A stretch of DNA of 64,000 nucleotides from contig RDEW01000062.1 of the NCBI GenBank assembly GCA_011109175.1, forward strand, positions 62,001 to 126,000. Direction: 5' to 3'. Below, piece after piece: positions 1 to 13,000 of the stretch (within the stretch, counting starts at the first letter, position 1; the number at the start of each line of letters is the position of its first letter). The DNA is from Dicyema japonicum. Its lineage: Eukaryota; Dicyemida; Rhombozoa; Dicyemidae. The translations under genes and the position numbers were made by a program. The notes beneath the pieces are model-generated. The model was not told the origin of the DNA. It searched no databases and worked only from the letters and a program-made list of their open reading frames with translations.

Positions 1-942
1 GAGATATATCGTCCTTCTCGGAGAGATTTTGAACCGACTCTTTATGGAAATCAGCCACCTAAATCTTTAGCTGAAGTAATGATGGCGGGCTCATCTTTGA
101 ATGTGGAGAAAAAAACGGAGCCTCCTTCCAGCAAAAAGTCGCAACCGCCTCCTTCAGTTCCAAAACCACTATTGACCATTCCTAATAAACCGGGAGTCAA
201 CATGAATGTCCCAAAGCCAGTTTTGAACACAGATTTACATCAGAGATCAATTCATCAAGGTTATAGACCCCAACCTGGAAATACAAACCAACCATCAACC
301 GAAAAGAATTCAAATGGAGGGACTAACTCATTTCTGAAACCTCCACCACCATTGGTTTCAAATAAGGACCTCAATGCTAACAAGGTACCCCCAAAATTCT
401 GATCCCAACAAAAATTTTCCATTGGAATCGATTCATTGTAAATGGCAATCTGTCAACAAGAACAGACCACCAACTAGAAAGAATTCAAATGGGGACACTA
501 ACTCAGTTCTGAAACCCCCACCACCATTGGTTCTAAATAAAAACCCGAATGCTAAAGAGATACACTCTCAAATTCTGATGCGAACAAAAATTTACTGTTA
601 GAATCAATTCGGCAGGGTTGTACGCTGAAGCCAGTAAGGGAAACTGAACAATCGAAGACTACTTGCAGCTCAGTCACCAAATTTCCTCAATCTTCTTTAT
701 TACCCACTAAATCGTCAGCGCCGAGTGATTCGGCTCCGACGAGTATACCGAATACGAATTTACTGTTGGAATCAATCCGTAAAGGCTGTACGTTGAATTC
801 TGTACCCATTAAACAACATGAGAAGTCGAAAAATTCACACAACTTGCTGGTCTCTGCTTTGTCAGAAGTGCTAAATAGTAGGAGACAATGTCTTAAAGAT
901 TCTTCTACTGAATCCGTTGAATCATCCTCGTGGTCTGATTAG
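1..942 (+). CDS. WASP/WAVE-family actin nucleation-promoting factor, C-terminal part (proline-rich, WH2, acidic tail)
   Basis: Open from base 1, so the 5' end lies outside. The first part is proline-rich, with PPPPL runs near 345 and 520 that would bind profilin or SH3 domains. Two WH2 actin-monomer motifs of the type NLLLESIRxGCTL lie at about 586-630 and 757-800. A connector helix (ALSEVLNSRR) follows, then a short Ser/Glu-rich tail ending in S-W-S-D and a stop at 940-942. The order WH2-WH2-connector-acidic-W is that of the VCA region that activates Arp2/3. The tail is weakly acidic compared with WASP or WAVE. A 175-bp tandem duplication (about 292-466 and 467-620) carries an extra decayed WH2 (SDPNKNFPLESIH). 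Each unit changes reading frame between PPPPL and WH2 with no clear GT-AG intron, so this part is either misspliced in my reading or frameshifted. The subfamily (WASP, WAVE or WASH) is not decided. Confidence 0.55.
292..620 (+). repeat. 175-bp tandem duplication inside the WASP-family gene
   Basis: Two imperfect copies start at about 292 and 467. Each has the AAGAATTCAAATGG block, the PPPPL codons, an AATTCTGAT block and a WH2 start. The period is not a multiple of three, which explains why successive units sit in successive frames. The first unit's WH2 is decayed; the second's is intact. Confidence 0.7.
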
Positions 943-1690
943 GATTTATCTAGTTAACTATTTATTCTATGTATAGTTGTCTAGTATTTACGTTCAATTA
1001 AGGTATATCCAGTCTTCACGGTGAGAATAAGAATCAATCTATCTAAGCATAGCGTCATATGTATCTGCCACTATGGAGACACCTAGAGTAGAGATAGATT
1101 TTTTTCGGATGCAGGCCAGGAAGTCAACATCTCCTGATACACGTGGAACAACTGACTACTCTTAGGATTTGAAAAAAGGACAGAGCAGAATAGAATCCTT
1201 CAACCAAGTAGATAGCGGTGTGGGAATTCAACCCTCAGCTATGTCACATAGTAAACGAGAAAGTTCCACTCTGACAGCTCTCGGAAAAAGCAGTTCTTAA
1301 GTTTTAATCTCAGGAGGTCGGCGTTCCAATGTCTTTTTCTCTTCGAGGTTCATATGGCACGCGTAGAAAGTCATCTACAATTTTGGTCCAGGTTTGGTAT
1401 TTTTTCCCGGAAGTGAGATTTCCCTGAGTGTTCTTTGGATATCAGTTCATGTTCTCGTATGTTTCTGCAGTTAGTGGATTTAAGTAATGGGAAGATTAGA
1501 TGGTTGACTCACGTGATTGTTCGCGATATTAATGCTCCTCATTTCAAGATGGACACCCAAAGACAGGATTTTCGACACTCAGTGCAAGTTCCCAATGTGT
1601 AGGCTTACCATCCGTCGCGGATTGAAGCTTTGTCCCGGAATTTCCGGATTACCATATTTATTATTTAGTAATGTAGTATTGTGAGAATAT
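943..1690. other. Intergenic, no gene seen
   Basis: Spacer after the WASP-family stop. All frames carry stops and I see no splice-linked exon or known repeat motif. It probably holds old retroelement debris. Confidence 0.4.
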
Positions 1691-2560
1691 TTTTTTACCC
1701 AAGATCGCCGGATTAAAAAAGTTAACTACTAACTAAGTGATCCCGGTTTTCCGGGTTCTGGCTCTCGTTCGGGGTCCTCGAAGATCCAACAGAATTAGTA
1801 AAAACGGGGACGGTCCCATTCTCCATAAATTCCCCGCATTTTCTAGATAGTCAGATATAGAGAGTGAAAGCGGATAGCCGGTTTTTATTGCCCACTGTAG
1901 AAATGACTTCACTCCCCACCTTAGATGTTCTTTAACGTTCAATACGTCCGTCACAGTTTTCTTATTTTCAAGACAGCAAGTTGTGCGGATTCTAATTTTT
2001 GAGACGACGATTCAGAAATCATCTAGCTCCAGGAAGGACATGCGTATTCGATTACTGGCAATATGTATTGTCTGTAAATTTTCTGTAGTAAGAAGGTGTT
2101 GCGCCCGATTGGTGATCGGGAAAAAATTTTCTATATGTTGGTCCTCCTCCTTACCTTGGTAATAGCGTCATTGACGTGTTCGCCGAATGTCAGGAGAGTA
2201 TTCAGCTTTAATCCTAGTATTGTGGAGATTTATTCATATCCAAACAATTTGATTTTGAGAGAGTATAATGATCTTCTATATGTAGATAAAATTTTTATAA
2301 ATGACTTTCCTGTAAGAAACTTCCAGTCGATTTAATATGAGCCAATGTTCCAACATACCAATATAACTTTGAAGCTTTATCCCTGCATTCTCATAGTTAG
2401 AGTCTCTCGTCGCAAGAACAATGTCATCTGCGTATGAGAGTATCAATGTATCGGGATCATCATTGGTGGGAAGGTCATTGGTGTACAAGTTGAAGAGCAG
2501 GGGAGAGAGAGGTGAACCTTGAGGGACACCATTCGGCAATAATGTGAGAATATTTTAAAT
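1691..2560 (-). mobile_element. Dead non-LTR retrotransposon fragment with RT palm motifs
   Basis: On the minus strand, 2539-2276 encodes GVPQGSPLSPLLFNLY followed by a Y-A-D-D box. These are the palm motifs of a Jockey/CR1-like LINE reverse transcriptase. The frame is then lost. At 1725-1745 the minus strand carries the GATCACTTAGTTAG tail shared with other LINE copies here, which supports a 3' end. No full ORF; inactive. Confidence 0.7.
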
Positions 2561-3450
2561 TATGAATTCCATTTGGTCAAAAGAAAGAGGTCGAATGAAA
2601 TAAGAAACCCTCAAATCATTAATGAGGTTTAAATTCATGCATTGATTTTTTTAAAAATCGAAAATTTCTAGATAAAGTTCATTCAGTTCAAAAATATAAC
2701 CACAGCTTGGGGAAGCATATTTCAACGTCATCCTGATAAATTATTGATACAGGAGCGTTAGACACTCCTTTTCCAGTGACAAGCTACTGTTCGAAGGATA
2801 TTTGATTTTCTTTCCTTTAGTGCAAAGTTTTTCAGCGTGTTTGTTAATGTCTCAAACACGACTCTGAGGATTTTAGGATGTTTAACCACTCGAACAAGTT
2901 CGTTGTTGAGATACACAGTAGGATTGTGGTTGAATTGTTTCCGGTCTTTTGTAAATATTGTTTGAGGATTTCGATGTGGATAGGGAAATCCGGTTTGTGA
3001 CCATTTAGTCGGAAAATAAATTTAAATTTGTTTGACATTATATGAGGTCAATTGAAGTTTTGTCCCTTGATGCAATTTAAGCATCATATGTTAATTTAAT
3101 ATTGAACGAACTTCTCCCAAGAAATAAGGTGCTTCATAGGTTAGGTGAATCCAATGTCGTTTCTAGGATTTGACGCAGGCAGAAAGCAGAGAAACCTTCG
3201 ATGTGAAAATCAGGGTATGAGAATCGAACCCACAGTAAAATGCAACGCAGGGAAAGCACTTTCCTTTATCCTTTACCATATTTATAAGTGATACTAAAAA
3301 TTACTAAATTAATGAAGGAAAATGATTTATTAAAATATTGACTTTATATGACTCAAGTTTATTTTTTTAGGTTTTTTAGGTTAAACATGGAGAAATTGTC
3401 AACTAGTGTAGCGCAAGCAGTTACATTGAATGTTGTTGCTTCTCCCGAAT
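2561..3450. other. Intergenic repeat debris
   Basis: AT-rich, with stops in all frames. No protein motif or splice-linked exon was recognised. Confidence 0.35.
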
Positions 3451-4080
3451 CTCATTAACATTGCAATCATATCGATTACTTCAATTTTTAATCTCACCTC
3501 AAACACGAACGCTATCCCTAGCAAATGGAAGAACTTACATATCACACCGTCTTAAATCCTGGAGAACCAAAATATCATTGATCTTACCGCCCGATATCCC
3601 TGACGTCTGCGTTATCGCGCCTATGGAAAAACTCGTGCTTTGGAAAATTAAACTCATTTTCCCTCTTACCACTATCAACATGGATTCAATCGAAGCTATC
3701 TACATCAACACACTTAATTTCTTTGGCACAATTTATTCTGGAGAGCTTTAACAAACCCATGGCATCTACGGACAATATCAGTCTCGTTAGACATCAAAAA
3801 GAAGTTTGATTCAGTTATAAAGATCTTCAACTCCATTCATCCAACTTTAAAACGACGGAAAGCTATTTTTTACCGGACGAAAGGGACGCTTGTATAGGCT
3901 ATTCAAGAACTTATTCTTCAATGACTTACCCTGCCCTGGGGAGTCTGATTCAATGCTTCTAACATATAACGACGATTTAATTATTGCAAACCGAAACAGA
4001 TACATGGATATGGCAAAATCAGATCTTCAGTCACACCTAAACGACCTGGGGGCTTGAATGACTTCAACTTTCCATTTTCA
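3451..4080 (+). mobile_element. Decayed LINE reverse transcriptase fragment
   Basis: Frameshifted plus-strand reading gives a thumb/finger-like stretch of RT type (RPISLTSALSRLWKN in one frame). At 3940-3985 a degraded palm box follows (YNDDLIIANR, in place of YADDI). Too broken to classify. Confidence 0.5.
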
Positions 4081-4429
4081 TATACCATTTTTACCACCGA
4101 CCGTAGACAAAAAGATAGGATAGAAATCGAATTATGAAGATATTATGTCGCGAGCCAAAGGTGATACTTTGAAAGCTGTCAATTATTATTAAAAGCACTT
4201 TCACATAACCAAAAAACGTTATATTAACTAAGGTCCCGTTAGTGCCACACGTTTCAAAATCTGCTTCACTAGGCGTCATCGCTGCGCCCTCTGTATTGCG
4301 CATCTGTCCGTAGATCTTCTAGGTCTTCTGCAGATTTAAGTTTTCTTCCAATTCCATTAAGATCCTTGTTCAGAGTTACGGGTAGAGTGACTCTGGGTCT
4401 TCCTCTGAACGATAGCTGTCAATAGTTGT

Positions 4430-5016
4430 CAATTTATTTTTTTATTTTTATTTATTTATTAGTCAAAAAATAAAGTTAATCATTTTTTCATAGAAATAAA
4501 AGCTATTAATAGTAAACTATTTTTAAGCCATTTAAAATAGACTTTCGTCACTGCACCTAACTATTTTGGAGACAACTTTGCTCCGACAGTAATCGGATCT
4601 TCGTAGGGCTGTTCAAACTTTTGTAGACGCAGAGTAGGATTCGTCCCATAATCTTTAGAAGACGAATCTTTAAGTAATTATAAATTTAATACAATACCGC
4701 CAATTTTTATTTCATATTTTGATCGATGCACTCGATGTTTTTTCGATGATTGTTATCGAGATATGCTCTAGAAGTCGTCTTTCTCGCGTTGACCTTCAGT
4801 GACCTCTTTGGATCATTGAACCGATCTGACGGACTAGATCGTTTTCTTGTGGGCCAAAGATTTCCGACTTTCCGGACTGAAAGACACAAATTTTTGGCAA
4901 TGATTCCCAAATTCTTTATACAAAAATTAAAAAAAAAACTTTCACTTCTTACTACAGAGTTAAGGTTACCCGTGATCAAGTTATCTTTAAGTCGTTTCAA
5001 TATTATTGCACTTTAA
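4430..5016 (-). mobile_element. LTR-retroelement-like pol 3' remnant, copy 1
   Basis: The block around 4560-4760 matches 18840-19050 (shared CATATTTTGATCGATGCACTC and flanking sequence). Copy 2 reads as an integrase C-terminal tail on the minus strand; this copy is more decayed. No terminal repeats are visible. Confidence 0.4.
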
Positions 5017-5628
5017 CGGCGACAATTAACTCAACTCGGATTTCAATCTCATTTGATAGAAATACAATTTTTTGTTTTTTGACGAATCTTGTTTAAAAAC
5101 TGCTTAAATTAGCAAAAGTTACAATGAAAATAAAGCCGAATAAGAGTTTTTATTTTCATTTACATAATAATGTGATGAAGACTTCCGGGGTCGTGAGTGA
5201 GATGACGGACGTTTTTCTCTCCAGTATCGTACGAAGGCTTGCTTCGAAGAGATGCGAGTTCCGCCAAGGATTTTGGTTGAGACAGAGACTCGAAATGGCA
5301 ATGATCAGAGGGAACACCTTCGAAATCCTGGCCTCTTAACTAAAAGACTTCGCAATTCAGGCCTCAGCTGTTTTTTTTTTCAACGAATTTATTCGATTCT
5401 CTGAGCGTCATGAATGTTTGCTTATATAATTTGATTAGAATTTTTCACAACTGACTTAAATTCTGGATATTAAAGTTATTATTTCGGTCTAAAGGTTAGG
5501 GTCCAAATGTAATAAGCATTAAGATGCTATATCATGCAAGAAACCCAGTAAGACGTGGTCTCGTAGATTTGACAAGAGTAACCAAGTTCTATTCCTAGTT
5601 TACATAGGTTCAACTTAGTTTCGTAACG
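5017..5628. other. Intergenic upstream of the POU gene
   Basis: No gene resolved. A short exon for the POU gene may lie at about 5533 (ATG CAA GAA ACC), followed by a GTAAG donor, but I could not join it in frame to the next exon. Confidence 0.3.
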
Positions 5629-5640
5629 TTGCATATATTG

Positions 5641-6461
5641 CAGTGTATTTCCCGTTCCATTTGTTTCGCGTTGTCTAATGGGTTATCATTAAAACATCCT
5701 ACAAAACGATTTCAAGACTTTACAACTCCCAAGAATGAGTTTAGGCAAAACTACTACGATTATTCCCCCGAAACCAGGATTATTTCCAGTAACTTTTCTC
5801 GGAGGAAATTTACTAATTCCTTTCCTGTAGTTAACGTTCACAAATTAAATAATTACCGGAACTACAACTCAGTGCAATTTCAAATCGAATGAACTTTATT
5901 CCCATCGAGGAACCGACTATTTCGCCAGACAGGATAGTAATGATTCAGTTTTGAGTTACTCCCTTAACCAAATAATGAATTACTGTTCCAGACAGACAGT
6001 CGCTGTGAAGTAGAAAATCCACGGTCAGAAATTTATTGTTTTGCCAATTTTTATATGAAAGAACGTGGCAAAGTTGGTTATACGCAATCAGACATTGCTT
6101 TGCTAGTGGAGAAGAATGGGTACCTCATTTATCAAACGACGGTTTGTCGTTTTGAGTCTGGGAAACTGTCTTTTATAAGCATGAAGAAACTCATAAATAT
6201 TTTTGCTAATATCTTGGGACTAATAATGAGTGACCGTCCCTCTAATCCGAATCAGTCGAAATCGTCACGTATCAGGCTGTCAAGAGAAAAAAGGTGTTTT
6301 GAAGAGATATCAAAGAAACCTTAGAAAATATGTTTAATAAGGGCATTTATCTGTCCAAATCAGAGATTCAAGAAGTTGCAAAAAACTTTGGTTTGCCGGA
6401 GTGTACTGTAAGGAATTGGTTATCTAACAGAAGGCAGAAGAGGCTTAAATTTCATAAATGA
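5641..6461 (+). CDS. POU-domain homeobox transcription factor
   Basis: A sequence-specific DNA-binding nuclear factor. The POU-specific domain starts SEIYCFANFYMKERGK at about 6025 and contains GYTQSDIA and the helix TTVCRFESGKLSF. A short linker leads to a homeodomain ending in VRNWLSNRRQKRLKF, stop 6459-6461. Introns that restore frame are 5827-5872, 5948-5991 and 6279-6304. The last is 26 nt, and removing it makes the homeodomain N-terminal arm align to POU proteins without a gap. The recognition helix reads W-L-S-N where POU proteins have W-F-C-N. The upstream exon (5641-5826) is low-complexity; the true start is not resolved and nearby codons are not convincing. The POU class is undetermined. 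Confidence 0.8.
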
Positions 6462-6469
6462 CTGTAAAT

Positions 6470-7290
6470 TTAATTTTTTCAAATATTATTTAGTAACTTT
6501 TATTTGACCAGAAATTTCAAAAATTTTACTTATTTATGCAAATGATACACGTTTTTAGGTCAATTTGATAGGATACTTGTCTTACTTTTAAATTTAGATG
6601 ATTTGGTAACCAACGGTATAAAAAAAGTAGATAATAAAAAGAAGACCAGTTAGCTAAGTAACTACAGAGAAGACGGAAGATTACTGGCGCAAAACGAATA
6701 AACTGGACTCCCTCTTTGGTGACAACGAAGACATAAGAAAAGGAAAACATTAGCACAAGATCAAGAAAACCTGGTTTGTCTGTATAGGGCTCGATGTGGA
6801 TACAAGACTCCGACTGTACAACGCACTTGTGAAACCAATGCTCTTGTATAACGCTGGCACTTTTTCCTGCACAAGACAAGAACTTGAACACTGAACTCCT
6901 TCCACAGAGGCCAGCTTTGATATACCCTTTCCTCCTGGAACCACTCCAGACTGCCGTCTGAATTTCTTTACAAAAGAACGAGGAGCACAGCGATTTTGTG
7001 CGTGATCCTGGAGGAAAGATGAAGGATATTTGGACACACCTGGTTTCTCCAGCAAACATGACCATAGAGGATTACTTTGTTCTGGACGCTCAGCGTTTCC
7101 GTGGTTGACCAAGGGCGACTCTACTGACCGTCCTTGATAAAGATCGTAAGGAAATCGGGGGACGCCTCAAGGACGGGGAAGACCTCGACAAGCTGCGAGA
7201 CGAGGCAACGAATCGCTATAGCTGGAACAAGTTAATCAGTCATTTGATTTCTCGTCCTCACATGCTTTGTCACGTCCTATGACATAGAGT
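6470..7290. mobile_element. Degenerate retroelement debris
   Basis: Reading frames are broken on both strands. A C-terminal segment near 7150-7250 (KDGEDLDKLRDEATNRYSWN) looks like the tail of a LINE polyprotein. Nothing here appears functional. Confidence 0.4.
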
Positions 7291-7599
7291 ATGTCCTTAA
7301 CAATCTTTTTTCTCACTTCTTTTATTTCAAAAAAATCGTCTATAAAATGTAATACGAGTCCGTTATTTTGTCATGCACGAGAGAAAGAGGAACGATGGTT
7401 ACAGGTGTAATGAAAGGAGAGTGATATCAATGCAATAAAACACTAGCAGAACTCAAACTTCAACCCATGGGTTAATCAATAGCTATTAATCAACGATTAA
7501 CCAAAGCCTACGGATTAGAGAAAAGTAAGTTGTCAATTTAAAAGCATTAAAAATCCAGTGTTTTTACTACTAAAATATTATTAATTATAATTTAAATGT

Positions 7600-8022
7600 C
7601 TACTTAATCGAATTTTTAAGAAGGGACAAAATTTTAGGATCGGAAGTCAATTTAAGATGATTTTTCGTTACCAAAGCCCCCTGAAAAATAATACCAATTC
7701 GAACATGTTCAATTAATATTTCGACACAATCTAGATCGTTTTCATAAATCGACCCTTCAAGAGGAGTAAATCCATATTTATCGACACACTACAAGCGTTA
7801 TGAATATAAAACATACATTTACATTCGCACCATTTTTTACAAGTAAATTAATGATGTCTCGTTGTCCATACTCTGCAGCGATATTGATTGGGTATTTTTT
7901 ATTTGACATGTACTCATTCACCTTTACTCCCTTTAAAATAAGAATTAATCAACATTTTTTAAATGTTCTGAAACTGCATCTACATCACCAACAGAAATGC
8001 ACCAAATAAAAGAGTTTATCAT
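7600..8022 (-). CDS. MTPN: Myotrophin (V-1) homologue, ankyrin-repeat capping-protein regulator
   Basis: Four exons (8022-7954, 7930-7817, 7788-7705, 7680-7600) give 115 residues, the usual myotrophin length (~118). The introns are 23, 28 and 24 nt. Splicing yields ankyrin repeats: a first helix pair (MINSFIWCISVGDVDAV), then PINIAAEYGQRDIINLLVKNGANVN and FTPLEGSIYENDLDCVEILIEHGALV, then a short C-terminal helix. Known myotrophin binds the actin capping protein CP and blocks capping; that role is inferred from family. The 24-nt intron (7681-7704) is in frame and open, so its retention would insert eight residues without a stop. ATG at 8022 gives the family start; stop TAG at 7600-7602. Confidence 0.85.
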
Positions 8023-8099
8023 TATTAACGAAGTGAGTTAATGCGGAATTGGAATAATTAAATAATTTTATTACATTGAAGATTATTAATAAAGGTTTT

Positions 8100-9400
8100 T
8101 AATTATTAAATTAAAATTAAATTTATTTTCACTTTAATTAAATTCGTTATTTATTTCATTTGTTATTGAATCGATTAAAAAACTTAGGAGACGTCAATGC
8201 CTGGCCGGCATTCAAATTGGAGGGGTCCCCATAATATTCTACACTTAGAAAGGACTTGATTCTGTCAAAGGATACGTTCTATTTCGATCAAGGAACTGAA
8301 TAAAACCTATTTCTGGTATATCCGGGTTTATTAAAAAATATTCATTTCTACTCAGAGAGTGGATGATATAATCCTTACATCTAGGGACCAATGCATCCAG
8401 ACAGGTTCAGAACATTTGCAAGATCCGCTCTACCACATAAACAGATACTATGAGAACATAATCAACTCAAAGTTAAGTTCCATATTCACTCAATATATTA
8501 GTGTTAACAATTACTACGACTGCCCACATGGGGAACAAACCTGGAAAAAAAGAAGCTATACAAGATCGAAGACATCCAATAACTACATATAAATTCTTTA
8601 GCTTTGTTACAGATACAACTCTCTCCTGAAAACTGTCAGACAGTTTATCTCACGGGACCATCTGTAACTGAAGCATTTAGAGTGAACGTGGGATCCCGAG
8701 AGGAACACCGAACGAAGGTGAGGAGCTTACTGAGAAAGCCTGAGATCACCTAATGGCTCCTTCGCTCTTATAATATCTCCAGTCCCAATTAAGAAGACCC
8801 ACCCCTATCGGTGTTACCTCCTATCAGCTTGAGTCTTTTATCCGCCTGTGTCATTAATGACTCATTAAACGTTAAATGGACTTGGTAGCTTCTAGGATCA
8901 AAAAATGCAATACTGGAGACTTTTTGGCACCTTCCAATATCTTCGTCCTTTCTTTGGAAAAATAAAATCGAATTCTTAATCATCCGGTAGCCGCTCTCAT
9001 GATTGAGGCCGCATTTAGTCTACCAAATATCAAATTCGCATGTGGGCAAACTTTCATTTGGTACAAGTGTATTTCACAGATGGGATAAGCACATAAGTGA
9101 CCGACCCTGTAATGATAAAAAATACTGATAGAGGCTGCAGTTGGAGAGCAACTCTTCTTTGCTATGTTTTCAAAACATCCATTTCCTAAGCCTATTCGTC
9201 GAGATTTTAGTATGCAATGTGAAGTCAATATCTTGTCGTAGGTGATTATAAGAATCTTTGAATTTTTTTCGATACAATAAGGGCCTTAGCAAGGAAAATT
9301 TTAAGAGTTGTCTTATATTCTTTATCTGAATTGAACCTTGTAATTTCTGATTTTGACACTGACACGGACAATCTCTTAAAGACATGAAGCCAGAGAGGAA
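8100..9400. mobile_element. Degenerate retroelement block
   Basis: Short broken frames on both strands, with stops throughout. No intact domain; no gene supported. Confidence 0.35.
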
Positions 9401-9594
9401 AATCTATCGCTTCTGGCTCTACAAATGTTATCCGTATCTTTGAAGAACATTTTAAAAACTTCTTTTACTGGAAATTGAAGAGAAATAGATTAAAAAACAC
9501 CAGAGATATTGAGGCCTGTGGTAAACCATTTGCTAATAGGCGAGATTTTGATTTCACGTATTCTCCCATTTCGTCCGGAAAGGAAATTGTCGAA

Positions 9595-9771
9595 TCAGTG
9601 CTTAATGTTTGGATGGATTCTCGTCACAAAATTTTGAGCGCTGGAGACTAAATTGAACGCTTTGTTTATTGTGCGTTCTTGCACATATAGGTTTTGGGTA
9701 GTGAACCGTCGGTAATAAACTCGAAAATAATACTCAAATAGTTTAGGTTGGTCGGTCGTTTTTGAAGCCAT
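9595..9771 (-). CDS. Small uncharacterised ORF (58 aa)
   Basis: From ATG 9771 it reads MASKTTDQPKLFEYYFRVYY and continues to RIHPNIKH and a stop. The frame remains open upstream through a hydrophobic stretch (VITLIFLFYGF) but without an ATG, so a preceding exon is possible; a TTCCAG acceptor lies just before the ATG. It is basic and aromatic-rich, and I recognise no family. It could be an exon of a larger gene or chance. Confidence 0.25.
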   Translation of the reverse strand: MASKTTDQPKLFEYYFRVYYRRFTTQNLYVQERTINKAFNLVSSAQNFVTRIHPNIKH

Positions 9772-10068
9772 GCTGGAAGAACAAAATCCATAAAACAGGA
9801 AAATCAACGTTATAACATGTCTCACTAATATTTTTAGAGATTTGCATGTTTCCTGGATTAAGAATTGTTGAGATTTAATAAATTAATTAATTTTCTTTTT
9901 AGTTAAGACAACGACAATAATTAATTAAAATTAATTGTTTCACATTGCGTATTTATTTTTTATTTCTAAAGATTTATTATTATTTTTACTGTTCATTACT
10001 TCAGCCAAAGATCCATCATTTATGTCCTTATGTTCCATTTGAGGGATTTTAAAGCTTTTAAGCTAAAT

Positions 10069-13000
10069 TTAGCGGAAATCACTAACTTTAAAATTAATGC
10101 TGCGTGTCCTTTTGTTCCTAATGAGCTAAACCAAAGAAAAATCATTAAAATTATCAATACCACAAATTTTTGCACAAAGTTTTTCAAGTCTTGTAAAAAT
10201 TCATCAATTAATGCCTTTTTTGGATTTTCTCCAAAATATTCCAACAATTCCTTAGATAATTTCTGCAAATTAATAATTAATTCAAATTATAAAAACTTGG
10301 GCTAATTCGAAAGATTTGACCAGAGCTTCGAATCTTGGTTTTTGTTCGCTTAAAAATTTCTTGATGTTTTCTTCCGCCGGTGAGTTAGGCTTAATTTTTA
10401 AGGCTTCCTTCACAATCATTTCATATCCAGAACGTAAAGAAGCATAATTTGTTTGAAGTGTTTCCATAATATCTAATTTCAAATTATAGCTCTACTACCT
10501 CCTCGGTGAGTTAGTTTCTCGAAAAAAGGAAATTCTTGTTCAAAATATAAAAGATCACGATGCTTAATGTCAATATGTTTAACCAAATATTCCATTAAAG
10601 TTCCTTTCCCGTCGTTAGTTTTTATCGTAAAAAACAAAAAAAAATAACTTAATTTTACTTTACTCAGAGATTTTATTTGAAATCCAAATGCACATGCTTT
10701 ATCTGAATTGAAAAAATTTGCGACGGCTAAGAAAATCTACATTTAGGCACAAATTCATACTTTTAATATTTCTTTGAATTTCGATGATTCTCTAATACTT
10801 TTTGTTAATTTTATAAATTTTTCTAATGGCTAAAATACTAGCGACAATTTACTTCGGCAACATTTTTGTACTTTTGCTGAACATTGTACATGAAAATTAG
10901 CATTTTCATTCGAGTTTCTATTTTTTCAACCATAAGTAGCTGAAATATTTTTTTATTAATTAAAAAACTTTAACACATAATTGGTCCTCTACTATAAGTT
11001 TTTTTTGCAATTCAGGGTCATTGAGGTATTTTCCAAATAATTTTTTCTAAAAATGAAAAATGTCCAAAGAATTAAAATTGTAACATCACCAACATCGTCA
11101 TCTTTTGGACAAATTGGCATTAATAATTCCAACTCGTCGGTGTAGTTTATGTGCCATTCTAGTCTGCAAGGTAATTAATAGAATAAAACTCAGAAATCGC
11201 GGATAAAACACTATCGACGATTTTTCCAATTTTTATTCTGACAATTGCTTTAGAATTATAAATTTTTAAACTCACCTACTGATCTAAATCTATTATTGTC
11301 GAGTAACGAAGTTGGATAATCATATTTTTCAGTATCTTTAGTGATTGGTTTTTCACGTTTTCGTTGCTCACGTAAAACTCCTCATTGATCTCATTCAAAT
11401 TAATTTTCTTTAAATTATAAAAAAATGATTTAAGTACATAATATATAGCCTCAAAATTCATGTTTTTAAAAATCGACTTTTCTAGCTGTTTTGGCGAGAT
11501 TGGCAGCCAGTTTACCGTTTTTAACGGTTTCGGAGGCTTTGGAATATTTTTTGAAATTTTTTTGCTTTTAGATTTAGAAGGTGGTGGAGGTGGTGGGGCT
11601 ACATTTTGAATAGGCGGTGGAGGTGGGGTTTTTGATTCTGTTGAAGTCTCTGCATCTTCGCTTAAAGGCTTTAGAAATGGTTCTCCGGAGGAGGTTGGAA
11701 CGATTGTTTTGTGTTTTGACAAAAGAGTTTTGTTTTCGTCTTCTCTTGGCATAGATGGAACTGATGTTGCTGAATCAATTGTTTTTTCTGGTGATTTCGG
11801 TTGATTTGATATTTCCTTTTCGAATTTATCTGTTTCGAATAATTTTATATTAATGACCGATTTCATAATTTTCGAGCTCTTCTGGCGCCATATATGATTT
11901 TAACTGAGATTCAATTTCTCGTAGACGCGCTTTCAATTCGTCAAGTTTTTCCGCAGTTTCGCAAATCAGATCAAAATCGATTAGATTTTCTTTATATTTC
12001 TTTATTACATTGCACAATTCCACATCTTCCCCATTTTCGTAAATCTATAATTTTTTTATTGCCTACTTACCTTTAGGAATTCACTAAACTTGGAATTTGC
12101 CAGCAAATATTGATTTACCACCCTTCTTTCCAAATCACTGTCGTGGTTAACAAAATAATTGATAAATTCAGCTGAAATAGCCTGAAGGTATAAAATACTT
12201 ATAACTTGATAAGTTGGAGACATTGAAGTGAAAAGAGGTTCGATAATTCCTTGAAACAAATATTCCTGTCTAATCTCCTTGAAATTATCAAACAAACCAA
12301 ACTTGATTGCACTTCATAACTTTGGCGATGACAATCTCATTTTCTATGATGCAGATGCTTATTAGAAGGGTAAGTACGAGCAATGTAACGCTATTATCAG
12401 ATTTTTAAATTACTTTGGAATTTTAAGCGTTATAGTTTTGTAAATTGTTTCTAAAAAGCCTTCGGTCTTGATTCCTTTATTAAACCCAATCTAAAGTAGA
12501 CAAATTGCAAAACTTTCGTGTTCATTATGTCTTTGGCGCAAATTATCGAAAAGTAAATACATTCTTTGATCTCGTTTAAATTATTTGAAATTTTATTTTT
12601 CTTATTTCCGTAAGAATCTTTATATTTGAGATATTTTCCTCATATCTAGCAAATTATGCGAACGAAAATACATATAGTGCAAAGACGAGAGAATTTTCAC
12701 AAGAATTTCGATCCCATATCGATCATCGTTTAAAAATAATTTACATATTCTATAATTTAAGCACACTTTAATACGTTAATGGCTGAGTCCTTATTAAATT
12801 GTCAAACTTTACTAAACTGTGTGCCAACTTCGGATATTTGAATTTCTAAAATAATATAAATTAATTTTATTAGATTTATTAAATAATTTTAAATATTTTA
12901 ATTAAAATTACATTTTGGAACGAAAGGGTCTTTAAATGCGAAATTAAATCATTTGATGAACTATTTATTGCTGATGAACCCTTTAATGATTATTTTAATC

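Noticed and set aside
6279-6325. POU gene broken by a stop in the homeodomain
   Set aside because: A 26-nt intron at 6279-6304 restores the homeodomain at exactly the family length.
10030-10305. Plus-strand 91-codon frame
   Set aside because: Mirror of the formin FH2 C-terminal exons.
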